Assembly: GCA_013141115.1 (NCBI GenBank)
Contig: JABFRP010000003.1
Coordinates: 310,001-374,000, forward strand
Origin: Ferruginibacter sp.
Lineage (GTDB): Bacteria; Bacteroidota; Bacteroidia; Chitinophagales; Chitinophagaceae
Length of the DNA: 64,000 bases
Direction: 5' to 3'
Shown here: one piece after another, positions 24,973-34,600 of the stretch
Numbering within the stretch: the stretch's first letter is position 1
How the letters are laid out: the number at the start of each line of letters is the position of its first letter
Made by a program: the position numbers and the translations under genes
The notes under the pieces: generated by a model
What the model was told of the DNA's origin: nothing
Database searches by the model: none
What the model saw: the letters and a program-made list of their open reading frames with translations, nothing else

Positions 24973-26538
24973 CTAATCAGTGTATTTATGCCCGGCATTA
25001 ACCCAGTTGGTTATTATAGCTTTTTCGGCAGCTGTAAACAATGCTTGTGGACTAATTGGCATCTTCTTCATAGTATAAGTAACACAAGTTTGGTTAATCT
25101 GGCTCCATTTTGACACAATACTGCAATCTGCATCAAAATTATATCCTGCAGTGGTAGTGCCATTCATGTGGCAGCCACTTCCACTGCATCGTGTGCTGAT
25201 AAGACTTCTTACGTTGGTAAATAATGGACCTTTAGGTACAACCCCAATAATTACCGACTGCGTTTTAGTACAACCATTCGCATCTTTTACACCCATTAAA
25301 AATGTGCCTGCGTTTTGATTGGCAAAAACATTACTGGCCTGGTAAGCTCCGCCATTAATATTATAAGTAAATCCTGTTGAGCCTGTGGCAGTAATAGTTA
25401 TACTTCCATTATTGGTTGGCGTTACGCAAGGCGTAGTGTTTACCACAGTTGCAGTTATTACAATATTGGTATTGGTACATGGGCTCGATGCAGTTAATGT
25501 AACCAGTTTGCTTCCCAGGCAACCGTTAGCGTTTTTTGCAGTAACCGTGTAGGTGCCTGCAGCAAGATTTGCAAAGATGCCGCTTGCCTGGTACGCTCCA
25601 TTATTTATGCTGTAAGTAAATCCTGTTCCACCTGTTGCACTTGCTGTTATTGAGCCATTGCTTGCTCCGGTTGTTGGGTTTACTGTTGTACTGGTTACCG
25701 TAACAGTTACTCCTGCACAGGGGTTAGATGCACCTAAGGCAACTGTTTTTATACCTGTACAACCATTACTGTTTTTTGCAGTTACAGTATAGTTGCCTGC
25801 AGCCAAACCACTGAATGTACCGCTGGTTTGAAATGCACCATTGTTTAAACTATAAGTAAAGCCCGAACCTCCGGTGGCTGATGCAGTGATGGAACCATTG
25901 CTTTGGTTAGTAGCGGGCTGAACAACCGTAGAAGACACTACAACTGTTATGCCTGCACAGGGATTGTTAGTGCCAACTGTAATTTGGCCTGTACCTATAC
26001 AGCCTGTAGCACTTTTTGCTGCAACTGTGTAAGGGCCTGCGGCCAGGTTTGAAAATATTGCACTGTTTTGAAATGCACCACCATTAATGCTGTAAGTAAA
26101 ACCAGTGCCACCACTTGCATTTGCAGTAATTACCCCATTTGATAAATTTGGAGCAGCGTCGGTTTTGGTGAGGGTAACATTTATAACAACTCCTGAGCAG
26201 GGATCGGAAGAACCAATCTGTATTAATACGGTATCAGTACAACCTGCCAGGTTTTTACCTACCAGATTGTAATTACCAAAAGGTTGTAACCCGGTAAAGT
26301 TTCCGGAGGTTTGAAATGATCCTCCATTTAAACTGTATTTAACATCAGTGCCGCCATTAGAAGTAGCGGTAATGGAGCCATTGTTTTGGTTTAGTGTGGC
26401 GGGGGTTTGCGTAGCCGTTACTTTAAAATCGCCGGGTACGCATATTGGCACAGGTATCTCATGCTTACAAGCAAACTGAAAAATGGCGATCAGCAAAATA
26501 AGTGTGCAGGCAATTTTAACGGTAATTCTCTTTTTCAT
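24973..26538 (-). CDS. Lipoprotein with five SprB-like repeats and a C-terminal haem-motif domain
   Basis: 521 residues. Lipobox IFQFAC followed by KHEIPVP. Residues about 37-436 are five tandem ~80-residue repeats with the SprB pattern: NNGSITATSNGG, TGFTYSINGGAFQ, FSNLAAGPYTVAAK, then GC. Residues 437-521 form a cytochrome-like domain with RCSGSGCHMNG (CX4CH) and MKKMPISPQALFTAAEKAIITNWVNAGHKYT. SprB repeats otherwise occur in gliding adhesins; coupling them to a haem domain suggests a stalk holding a redox head away from the membrane. Interpretation is inference. The DNA repeats (~240 bp) are also similar to one another. Confidence 0.82.
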   Translation of the reverse strand: MKKRITVKIACTLILLIAIFQFACKHEIPVPICVPGDFKVTATQTPATLNQNNGSITATSNGGTDVKYSLNGGSFQTSGNFTGLQPFGNYNLVGKNLAGCTDTVLIQIGSSDPCSGVVINVTLTKTDAAPNLSNGVITANASGGTGFTYSINGGAFQNSAIFSNLAAGPYTVAAKSATGCIGTGQITVGTNNPCAGITVVVSSTVVQPATNQSNGSITASATGGSGFTYSLNNGAFQTSGTFSGLAAGNYTVTAKNSNGCTGIKTVALGASNPCAGVTVTVTSTTVNPTTGASNGSITASATGGTGFTYSINNGAYQASGIFANLAAGTYTVTAKNANGCLGSKLVTLTASSPCTNTNIVITATVVNTTPCVTPTNNGSITITATGSTGFTYNINGGAYQASNVFANQNAGTFLMGVKDANGCTKTQSVIIGVVPKGPLFTNVRSLISTRCSGSGCHMNGTTTAGYNFDADCSIVSKWSQINQTCVTYTMKKMPISPQALFTAAEKAIITNWVNAGHKYTD

Positions 26539-26740
26539 AATCTATTGGGTTTGATTAATAAATAAATATAAAAGTTCGTCGAGTACTTTTTATGATCTAT
26601 TTACCGGTTTGAGATTGTTATTAGAATTGCTTATGTAAAACGAAAAATCAGGCCAACCATTGTAAAAGTTTGGTAAAACACTGCCGAAGCTGCAATACTG
26701 CCTACTGAATCTGTATGGAAAAAATACGATAGGAAAAATG

Positions 26741-27499
26741 CTACTCCGAAAGCCAGGCACGAAAATCCTGTGCTCTGTCAATTGCTACCACAGTATCTAA
26801 CTTAGAAGGAGGGGTGAGCTTTACTATAATTCGGGAACGGGTATGTGCTTTCATTTCTTCAATAGCATGATGGCCAATGATAAACTGCCGGTTAATCCGG
26901 AAGAAATTTTTTGAATTAAGCATTTGCTCAATCTGATCCAAATTAAAATCCACGGGAAAACGTTTGCCTTCGTTGGTACATAAAAAATTTGATTTGTTCT
27001 CGGTATAGAAATAGGCAATATCACCAACAGATAGCGATTTTATAGTGTCGCCCAGTTTTATAATAAAGCGATCTTTGTATTTCACAGGCGGAGCTGGCAT
27101 TGTTTTTAATATTTGTGCATAATCCACTACTGCAAACCTGCTGCTTTGCAGCAATTTTAATTTGTCAATGGCCCTTTTTACATCATTTTTATCTATAGGT
27201 TTAAGCAGGTAATCCACACTGTTTACTTTAAAAGCCTGCAACGCATAAGTTTCGTAAGCTGTGGTAAATATTACCGGGCAGCTGATTTTTATTTTGGTGA
27301 ACAATTGAAAGCTGTTGCCATCTGCCAGCTGAATATCCATGAAAATAAGATCAGGCATTGGGTTAAGCTCAAACCAATGTATGGTTTCTTCAATACTGGC
27401 TGTGTTGCCAATTAAGGCAGCATCCGGCAAAATTTCTGCAATTATTTTTTGTAGCCTGTTTAAGGCCTGTTCTTCATCTTCTACAATAAGTATTTTCAT
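26741..27499 (-). CDS. LytTR family response regulator
   Basis: 252 residues. Receiver domain 1-120 with the acidic pair Glu7/Asp8-Glu9 region (IVEDEEQA), the phosphorylation site in DLIFMDIQLADG (about Asp55) and Lys in LLKPIDKND. Residues about 145-250 are a LytTR DNA-binding domain (FIIKLGDTIKSLSVGDIAYFYTE, RINRQFIIGHHAIEEM). It is the cognate partner of the histidine kinase whose stop lies 2 bp upstream, so they are translated together. The targets may be the adjacent YceI/cytochrome cluster; that is inference from position. Confidence 0.93.
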   Translation of the reverse strand: MKILIVEDEEQALNRLQKIIAEILPDAALIGNTASIEETIHWFELNPMPDLIFMDIQLADGNSFQLFTKIKISCPVIFTTAYETYALQAFKVNSVDYLLKPIDKNDVKRAIDKLKLLQSSRFAVVDYAQILKTMPAPPVKYKDRFIIKLGDTIKSLSVGDIAYFYTENKSNFLCTNEGKRFPVDFNLDQIEQMLNSKNFFRINRQFIIGHHAIEEMKAHTRSRIIVKLTPPSKLDTVVAIDRAQDFRAWLSE

Positions 27500-27501
27500 A
27501 T

Positions 27502-30415
27502 TTAGTTGGAATGTATTAATGGTAGTTTTACAACAAACATTTCACCTGTTTCTTCAAGCACTATTTCTTTATTGGTTAACAGTTTGTAGCGGTTTTTAAT
27601 GTTCTGCAAACCAACGCCCTCACTTTCTTCTTTCTCCATTTTAATATTGATGTTGTTCTGCATAATTATCATATCCTCTTCGGAAAAAATATTTATTTGC
27701 AGTGGTTTAAATTTACTTATCGTATTGTGCTTAACGGCATTTTCTGCCAACAATTGCAATACTAGCGGTGGTATAAAAGTAGATTTTTTTAAAGCAGGAT
27801 TAATATTGATAGCAACTTGCAGCGCATTACCATATCTTTTTTGCTGAATGTATAAGTAGGAGTTTAACAGCCCCAGTTCTTCTTCTAAAGTGATCAGTTC
27901 TTTTTGACTGTAAGCTGTCATTTTACGATAAAACTGTGAGAGATGTTTGATGAGTACTCCGGCTTCTTTCGGATTGTCTTCAACAATATTCATTAAGGCA
28001 TTAAAGCTGTTAAATAAAAAATGAGGGTTCACCTGGTTTTTTAATGCATCATATTGCAGCTGAAATCTTTCTCTTTCTATCTGTTCTTTTTTCCGGATAG
28101 ATTTTACCCTTTGTTTAAAAAAAAGATAGATCAAAACTACTGCAATTAATAAAGTGGAAATGCGAAACCACCAGGTTGTCCAAAAAGATTTACTAATGGT
28201 AAAAGCATAAAATGCAACAGGCGAAGCTTCAAAATTATCGCTGGCTGAAGCCCTGATCTTCATTTTATATTTTCCGGCACGTAGCTGCGGAAAATTTATC
28301 ATCCGGTCGCCGGTAGTTTCCCATTTTTTACTATATCCTTCCAGCCAATATTGAAATTTTACTTTTTCTGGTGCTTTGTAATAGGCAGCTGCAAATTTAA
28401 AACTGAAGCTGTTTTCATTATAGTTAAAACCATTTTCATGGTCCATTATTACAGGCTTATTAAACAAACTAACACTTTCAATAACAGCCACAGGCGTATA
28501 GGTTGAAAATGATTGCTGGGAGCTAAAACGAACAATGCCATTTTCTGTTCCAATCCACAGATCGCCGTTTATATCTTTTGTGATGGAATTTAAATTGGGC
28601 TGGAGTTCTGTAAATCCTGATTCACTTCCATAATGCTGTACAATGTTTTTTTCAGGATTAAAAACATCAATACCCTTTTTATTTACAGCAATAATATTAT
28701 TGTACTCATCAGCAGCTATTGAAGTTATTGCTAAATCAGTAAGCCCGTTCTTTATTCCGTACTGTATAAATTTCTTTTCATCATACATAAATAATCCATC
28801 ATTGTAAGTGCTTATCCATATATGCTTTTTTTTGTCTTCGGTAAGGGAATAGGTAACTTTTGAAGGAAAGAGTTTGCCGGTATAAAAGTTGATAAATAAA
28901 TTATTGTCAAACACCGCAACTCCGGCACCATCGGTTGCAAACCAAACCCTTTTTTTTGAATCGATCAGTATGTGATAAATATAGTCGCTGCCTAAGCCAT
29001 CTTTTTTATTGTAATTGGTGTAATTTATTTTCTCAGCCAGATCATAATTTCTTTCGGAAAGATTAAATTTAGCCACCCCATTTAATGTAGATATCCAAAC
29101 CTGGTTGTCGTTACCGGCAATACTTAAAATATTGCCGTAATAGGCTATCGGGTTTTCGTTAATGCGCCGCCATTTACCTGTTATGGTGTTCATTCTAAAC
29201 AATCCTTCTCCCATTGTGCCAACCCACAAGTAGCCAAACTTATCTTTATAAAAGCAGGTAATGTCAACATGATCTTTGGGAGGTGTAAGATCGTAACTGC
29301 GTAAATCTTCTTTGCTGAATTTATCGGTGCTGCTTTCATACAAACGAAAGTCGGGAGTAAACCATAGCTTTTTTTCATCATCAGCAAACAGGGCATGTAC
29401 TTTAGTAAAATTAGTTCCTTTACCGCTGTACCAGTATCTTAAATATTCACCGGTAAAACTTACTAACTTATTTTCCGAAGCTGCCCAAATATTGCCTTCG
29501 TTATCCATTTGCAAATCGGCAATTCGTTTTGGAAAAACAGTGTCACGTAATACTTTATCAGAAAAGTTGCTGTCTTTTTTGTTATAGCATATTATACCGT
29601 ATTCTTCTGTTGCAATTACGGTTTCATTTTTTAATTCTATAATATCATTTACCTGGCTGTAGGGCCAGCTTTTGGCCATTGTAATACCTTCAATTTGCTC
29701 ATGCATAAAATTAAAAAGCAGTATGCCTTTTGATTGCATGCCTATCCAAACGGTATTGCGTTGCCTTGCAGGTACAATGCTGCGTACAATATTATCGGGT
29801 AATCCATTTTTTGAGCAAAAGAAATGGATATTTTTTTTGCCCTGATCAAAAGTTATAAAGGATAGCCCTCTGTCGGTACCTGCAATTATTTGTTTGCCAT
29901 CCGGGCTATACAGGCAATTTACATTGTTATCACTCAAGCCATCTGCTGTATTAATATTGTAAAGGCGGGTGCTGTCGTAGCAATAAATTCCTTCTCCTGC
30001 GGTAGCAAACCACAAACGCTTTTTTGCATCTTCATAAATTGAAGTAATGGCAACTTTGGGTAAGCCTTCTTTTGGGTTTAAAAATGTAATTGTATGATTT
30101 TTAAGCAGTATAATTTTTCCATCTTTGCATCCTGCCCAAATTGTACCGTCTCTGTCTTCATATAAAGCAGCTATATAATTTTTTTGAGCGCCTGGGATGA
30201 ATATCTTTTCCGGAATAGTTGAATTATATTTGAATATCCCTTCTGATGTGCCCACCCATAAAAAACCATTACGGTCTTTCAGTAATACATTATTTTTTAT
30301 AGTTAGATTTTCTTCTTCTATATCAATTTTTTTAGAAAAAGGTTGTTGTGCAGCAACATTTATGCATAGTGGTAATAAGAAAAAAAAATATTGCGTATAT
30401 TTTTTGATTTTTCAT
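27502..30415 (-). CDS. Beta-propeller sensor histidine kinase (LytS type), start region frameshifted
   Basis: The open frame from the stop at 27502 encodes two seven-bladed regulator propellers with repeated DxxGxLWVGT motifs, a Y_Y_Y domain, one transmembrane helix (STLLIAVVLIYLFF), then a His_kinase domain with NPHFLFNSFNALMN (His745 counted from a GTG at 30255) and LLAENAVKHN. A kinase of this class needs a signal peptide. One is present: from the ATG at 30415, but it is joined to the body only if the run of nine T at 30388-30380 is read as eight, giving MKNQKIYAIFFFLLPLCINV followed by AAQQPF. The ATG overlaps the upstream YceI stop (ATGA), which supports it. As written the frame is broken; a GTG at 30255 would lack export. 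Confidence 0.85.
30380..30388 (-). other. Homopolymer frameshift site at kinase start
   Basis: Nine T on the minus strand. Removing one joins the coupled ATG at 30415 to the signal peptide and propeller frame without further stops. Could be a sequencing error, slippage-based switching or a real mutation. Confidence 0.75.
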
Positions 30416-30981
30416 TTTTTTATAAAATCTGCCGATACTACCACTTTAATTTCCGAGGCTAGTTTTTCATGTACAATTCTGGGTATTTTAATATCATGTT
30501 CCGACAGTAAAACAGTGAAAATACAATTGAGCTTTATCAGGCCATTCTTCACCAGTAAGTCGCCCTGTAAAATTCTTTCCTGCTCCACTCCATGAATATT
30601 GAATTTGCCTTTTGCTCTGATATTATAAATACCATCTTTGGTAAAATCGTCTTCTTCAATTATATGGCCGCTAAAACTAGCCGTTGCAAACTTGTCGCTC
30701 TCCATGTAATTTTCGTTAAAATGCTCTTTTTGCAAAGGGCTGTTAAATCCATCAAAGGATTTCATTAAAACAGAAAAAGCAAATGTTCTTTGTTCCGCAT
30801 CAATAATGCCTTTCAATTCTGCTGACGAAGCCTTTATTAATTCTGATTTTGTATTAGAATGAAAGGAAATCAGGCTTTTTTTTACTGTATAAATTAATGC
30901 AGTGGGTTTTACACCCGCTGTAATTATGCCCGGCAAAAAAAATAATAAAGCAACCGTTAAAGATTTTATCCATGAAATCAT
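30412..30981 (-). CDS. YceI family protein, second copy
   Basis: 189 residues with a signal peptide (MISWIKSLTVALLFFLPGIITA). YceI features: KSLISFHSNTKSELIKASSAELKG, VLMKSFDGF, KEHFNENYMESDKFATASFSG, KFNIHGVEQERI. The EHFNENY-ESDKF stretch is shared with the YceI at 22644, so the two are paralogues. It is the first gene of a unit with the histidine kinase and LytTR regulator, overlapping the kinase ATG by 4 bp. A periplasmic lipid-binding protein coupled to a sensor suggests that it takes part in signal detection; this is inference. Confidence 0.85.
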   Translation of the reverse strand: MISWIKSLTVALLFFLPGIITAGVKPTALIYTVKKSLISFHSNTKSELIKASSAELKGIIDAEQRTFAFSVLMKSFDGFNSPLQKEHFNENYMESDKFATASFSGHIIEEDDFTKDGIYNIRAKGKFNIHGVEQERILQGDLLVKNGLIKLNCIFTVLLSEHDIKIPRIVHEKLASEIKVVVSADFIKK

Positions 30982-31150
30982 GCAGTGAAAGTAACATTTT
31001 TTTTTTCAGCTGGCAATGGCATGAATTTCGTAAAAAAATAGGTTTTAAAATGTTGTAAATAGCTGAATATGCAGATAAGGGAATTGAACCTGTATTTTTG
31101 ACTGCTGAATACCGAACCAAATAATTTAAAACCACCATCCATTTATTTTA

Positions 31151-31158
31151 TACATTTG
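31151..31158 (+). promoter_or_regulatory. Promoter -7 box before the efflux genes
   Basis: TACATTTG, an exact TAnnTTTG match, 5 bp before the TTG start at 31164. Confidence 0.55.
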
Positions 31159-31163
31159 CAGTA

Positions 31164-31544
31164 TTGAAACGCTTTTCCATCATATTGCTTTTACTGGTAA
31201 CCCTGTTTAGCCAAACAGAGTTGCACCAGGTAGTAAAACTGCCTGCCCTGGTGCGACATTTTTGGGAGCATAGAGCTGAAAAAAGTGATATGTCTTTGGC
31301 AGATTTTATAGTAATGCATTACCTGCATGGCAGCCCTAAAGATGATGATTATGATAAGGATATGCAGTTGCCTTTTAAAACTGCAGAATGTGCCTCTTCA
31401 GTAACTTTGGAAATCACTCCTGCACAACCCTTTTCAGCACTTCAACCAGTGGTTTTTATTGAAAAATCTTATCCTTCATTAGATAACAGTAGCGTACGGT
31501 TTAACCACACTGCAGATATCTGGCAGCCTCCCAAATTTTCTTAA
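31164..31544 (+). CDS. Small exported protein preceding metal efflux genes
   Basis: 126 residues starting at TTG (MKRFSIILLLLVTLFSQTEL). The signal peptide is followed by HQVVKLPALVRHFWEHRAEK, a histidine-containing helix, then SLADFIVMHYLHGSPKDDDYDKDMQLPF with a histidine/aspartate-rich stretch that could bind metal, and a hydrophobic tail. Similar small proteins are found immediately upstream of CusA/CzcA systems in Bacteroidetes. The start is only 5 bp beyond an exact -7 box, so the message may be leaderless. A metal-related role is inferred from the position. Confidence 0.7.
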   Translation: MKRFSIILLLLVTLFSQTELHQVVKLPALVRHFWEHRAEKSDMSLADFIVMHYLHGSPKDDDYDKDMQLPFKTAECASSVTLEITPAQPFSALQPVVFIEKSYPSLDNSSVRFNHTADIWQPPKFS

Positions 31545-31644
31545 TCAATTCACATCAGCTTTGTTAAGTGGTATCAACAATTACTGTTGATGGTGTGTTG
31601 TATTATTTCATTAATTTAAATAATTAAATGATTAAGAATAAATC

Positions 31645-34600
31645 ATGCTTAATAAAATCATTGCATTTTCTATCCGCAATAAATTAATTGTGGGGATAAT
31701 GGTGCTGGCACTCATTTTATTTGGAGTGTACAGCGCTACCAAACTGCCTATCGACGCAGTACCGGATATTACCAATAACCAGGTTTTAGTAATTACGCCT
31801 TCACCATCTTTAGGCGCAGCAGATATTGAAAGGCTGATTACTTTCCCTATCGAACAAACCACAATCAATATTCCGGGTATTATAGAACAACGGTCATTCT
31901 CCCGCTTTGGGTTATCGCTGGTAACAATAGTTTTTGATGATAATACTGATGTGTATTGGGCAAGGCAGCAGGTTAGCGAAAGACTGTCGCAGATACAGAA
32001 TCAGATACCTCCATCATTAGGTACACCAACATTAGGGCCGGTTACAACAGGGTTGGGAGAAATTTTTCAATATGTTGTAAAAGCAAAACCCGGTTACGAA
32101 GGAAAGTATGATGCCATGGAATTGCGAACCATACAGGACTGGATCATCCGCCGCCAGTTACTTACCACCAAAGGCGTGGCAGATGTAAGCAGCTTTGGTG
32201 GTAAAATGAAGCAATACGAAATTGGGGTTAACTACGATAAGTTAAAATCTTACAATCTTACTATCACTGATATTTTTTCGGCACTGGAAAAAAATAACCA
32301 GAACACAGGCGGCGCCTATATTGAAAAAGGCCCTACCGTTTTATTTATCCGTAGCGAAGGCCTGGTAAAAAATACCAACGACATCAATAATATTCCCGTA
32401 AAAACTTTAGCAGATGGTACACCGGTTTCTATAAGAGATGTGGCCGATGTGAATTTAGGCACAGCCACAAGATATGGAGCCGTTTGCTATAACGACCAGG
32501 GAGAAGTGGCAGGTGCAGTAGTAATGATGCTTAAGGGTGCCAACTCATCTAAAGTAATAAAAGATGTAAAAGAAAAAATTGCACAAATAGAAAAGCAATT
32601 ACCTGAAGGAATTGTGATAGAACCTTTTTTAGACAGAACTAAAATGGTGAACAACGCAATAAGTACAGTAGAGAAAAACTTAATTGAAGGTGCACTAATT
32701 GTGGTATTGATATTAGTGATCTTTTTAGGCAATCTTCGTGCAGGTTTACTGGTCGCATCGGTTATTCCGCTGGCTATGCTATTTGCCATTATTATGATGA
32801 ATCTTTTTGGAGTAAGCGGCAACTTAATGAGTTTGGGGGCTTTGGATTTTGGGCTAATCATCGACGGGGCAGTAATAATTGTAGAAGCGGTAATGCACCG
32901 GCTGCACCACAATAAACATTTTACCGGCTTAACAAAAATTGACCAGCAGCAGATGAATGAAGAAGTAAACCATTCTGCAGGTAAAATGATGAATGCTGCG
33001 GTGTTTGGACAGATCATTATTTTAATTGTGTACCTGCCCATTCTTTCGTTACAAGGTATAGAAGGAAAAATGTTTAAACCTATGGCACAAACGGTGGCGT
33101 TTGCAATAATGGGTGCTTTCATTCTTTCTTTAACTTATATACCCATGATGAGTGCATTGGTATTGAGTAAAAAGATAGCCGTTAAGAAAAACCTTGCCGA
33201 TAAAATGATGGGCTGGCTGGAAAAGATATATAGAATTACTTTAGAAAAAGTGTTGATCATACCTAAAAGCGTTGTTGCAGCTTCGGTACTGATGTTTGTT
33301 GGCGCAGTAATAGTTTTACTATCCATGGGAGGAGAGTTTATTCCAAAATTGGAAGAAGGAGATTTTGCAGTAGATACCAGGGTATTAACAGGAAGTTCTC
33401 TACCCACAACCATCAAATCAACGCAACAGGCATCACATATTTTATTGCAGCATTTTCCAGAAGTAGAAAAGGTGGTAACTAAAATTGGCAGTGGCGAAAT
33501 TCCAACCGATCCTATGCCAATAGAAGCATCGGATATGATGGTGATATTAAAACCTAAAGCCCAATGGACATCAGCAAAAACATTTGATGAACTGGCCGAA
33601 AAAATGAGTACCGCATTGGAAGATGTGCCCGGCATTACCGCAGGTTTTCAATTTCCGGTACAAATGCGTTTTAACGAATTAATGACTGGCGGAAGACAGG
33701 ATGTGGTGTGTAAAATATTTGGAGAAGATATTGATACACTGGCTTTATACGCAGAAAAACTGGGCGCAATAGCCAACACCGTTGATGGCGCAAAAGATAT
33801 TTATGTAGAGGCAGTAACTGGCTTGCCGCAGATTGTGATCAATTATAACCGGGCTGCATTAGCACAATTTGGCTTGTCGGTTGGAGAAGTAAATAACACG
33901 TTACAATCTTCTTTTGCAGGTGCAGTAAGCGGCCAGGTTTTTGAAAATGAAAGACGCTTTGATTTGGTGGTAAGATTAAATAACAACAGCAGGCAGGATA
34001 TTGCCGATGTGCAAAATCTTTTAATAGCTACTCCGGGTGGAGAACAAATTCCGCTGCAACAAGTAGCCGATGTGCAAATAAAAGTTGGTCCTAATCAAAT
34101 ACAAAGAGAAAATGCACAACGAAGAATTACCATGGGCTTTAATGTACGGGGTAAAGATGTACAATCGGTAGTAAAAGAATTGCAGGATAAAATAAATACA
34201 CAAATAAAATTACCAACCGCTTACTATATTACTTATGGCGGACAATTTGAAAATTTAATAGCCGCAAAAAACCGGCTAAGCATTGCCGTACCGGTATCGC
34301 TGTTACTGATATTTTTAATGCTGTATTTTGCTTTTAACTCAATGAAGCATGGCTTACTTATTTTTTCTGCCATTCCATTATCTGCTATTGGTGGTGTGTT
34401 TGCCTTGTGGAGCAGGGGCATGCCTTTTAGTATTTCTGCAGGCATTGGTTTTATTGCATTGTTTGGTGTGGCCGTGTTAAATGGTATTGTTTTAATTACA
34501 GAGTTTAACCAGTTGAAAGAGGCAGGGGTAATTAACATAAGAGAAAGAATAATGAAAGGTACAAGGATACGTTTACGCCCTGTACTAATGACTGCAGCAG

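Noticed and set aside
26590-26781. 63-codon minus-strand frame after the LytTR regulator
   Set aside because: Overlaps the 3' end of the regulator in another frame, aromatic/serine-rich random composition, no promoter or coupling.
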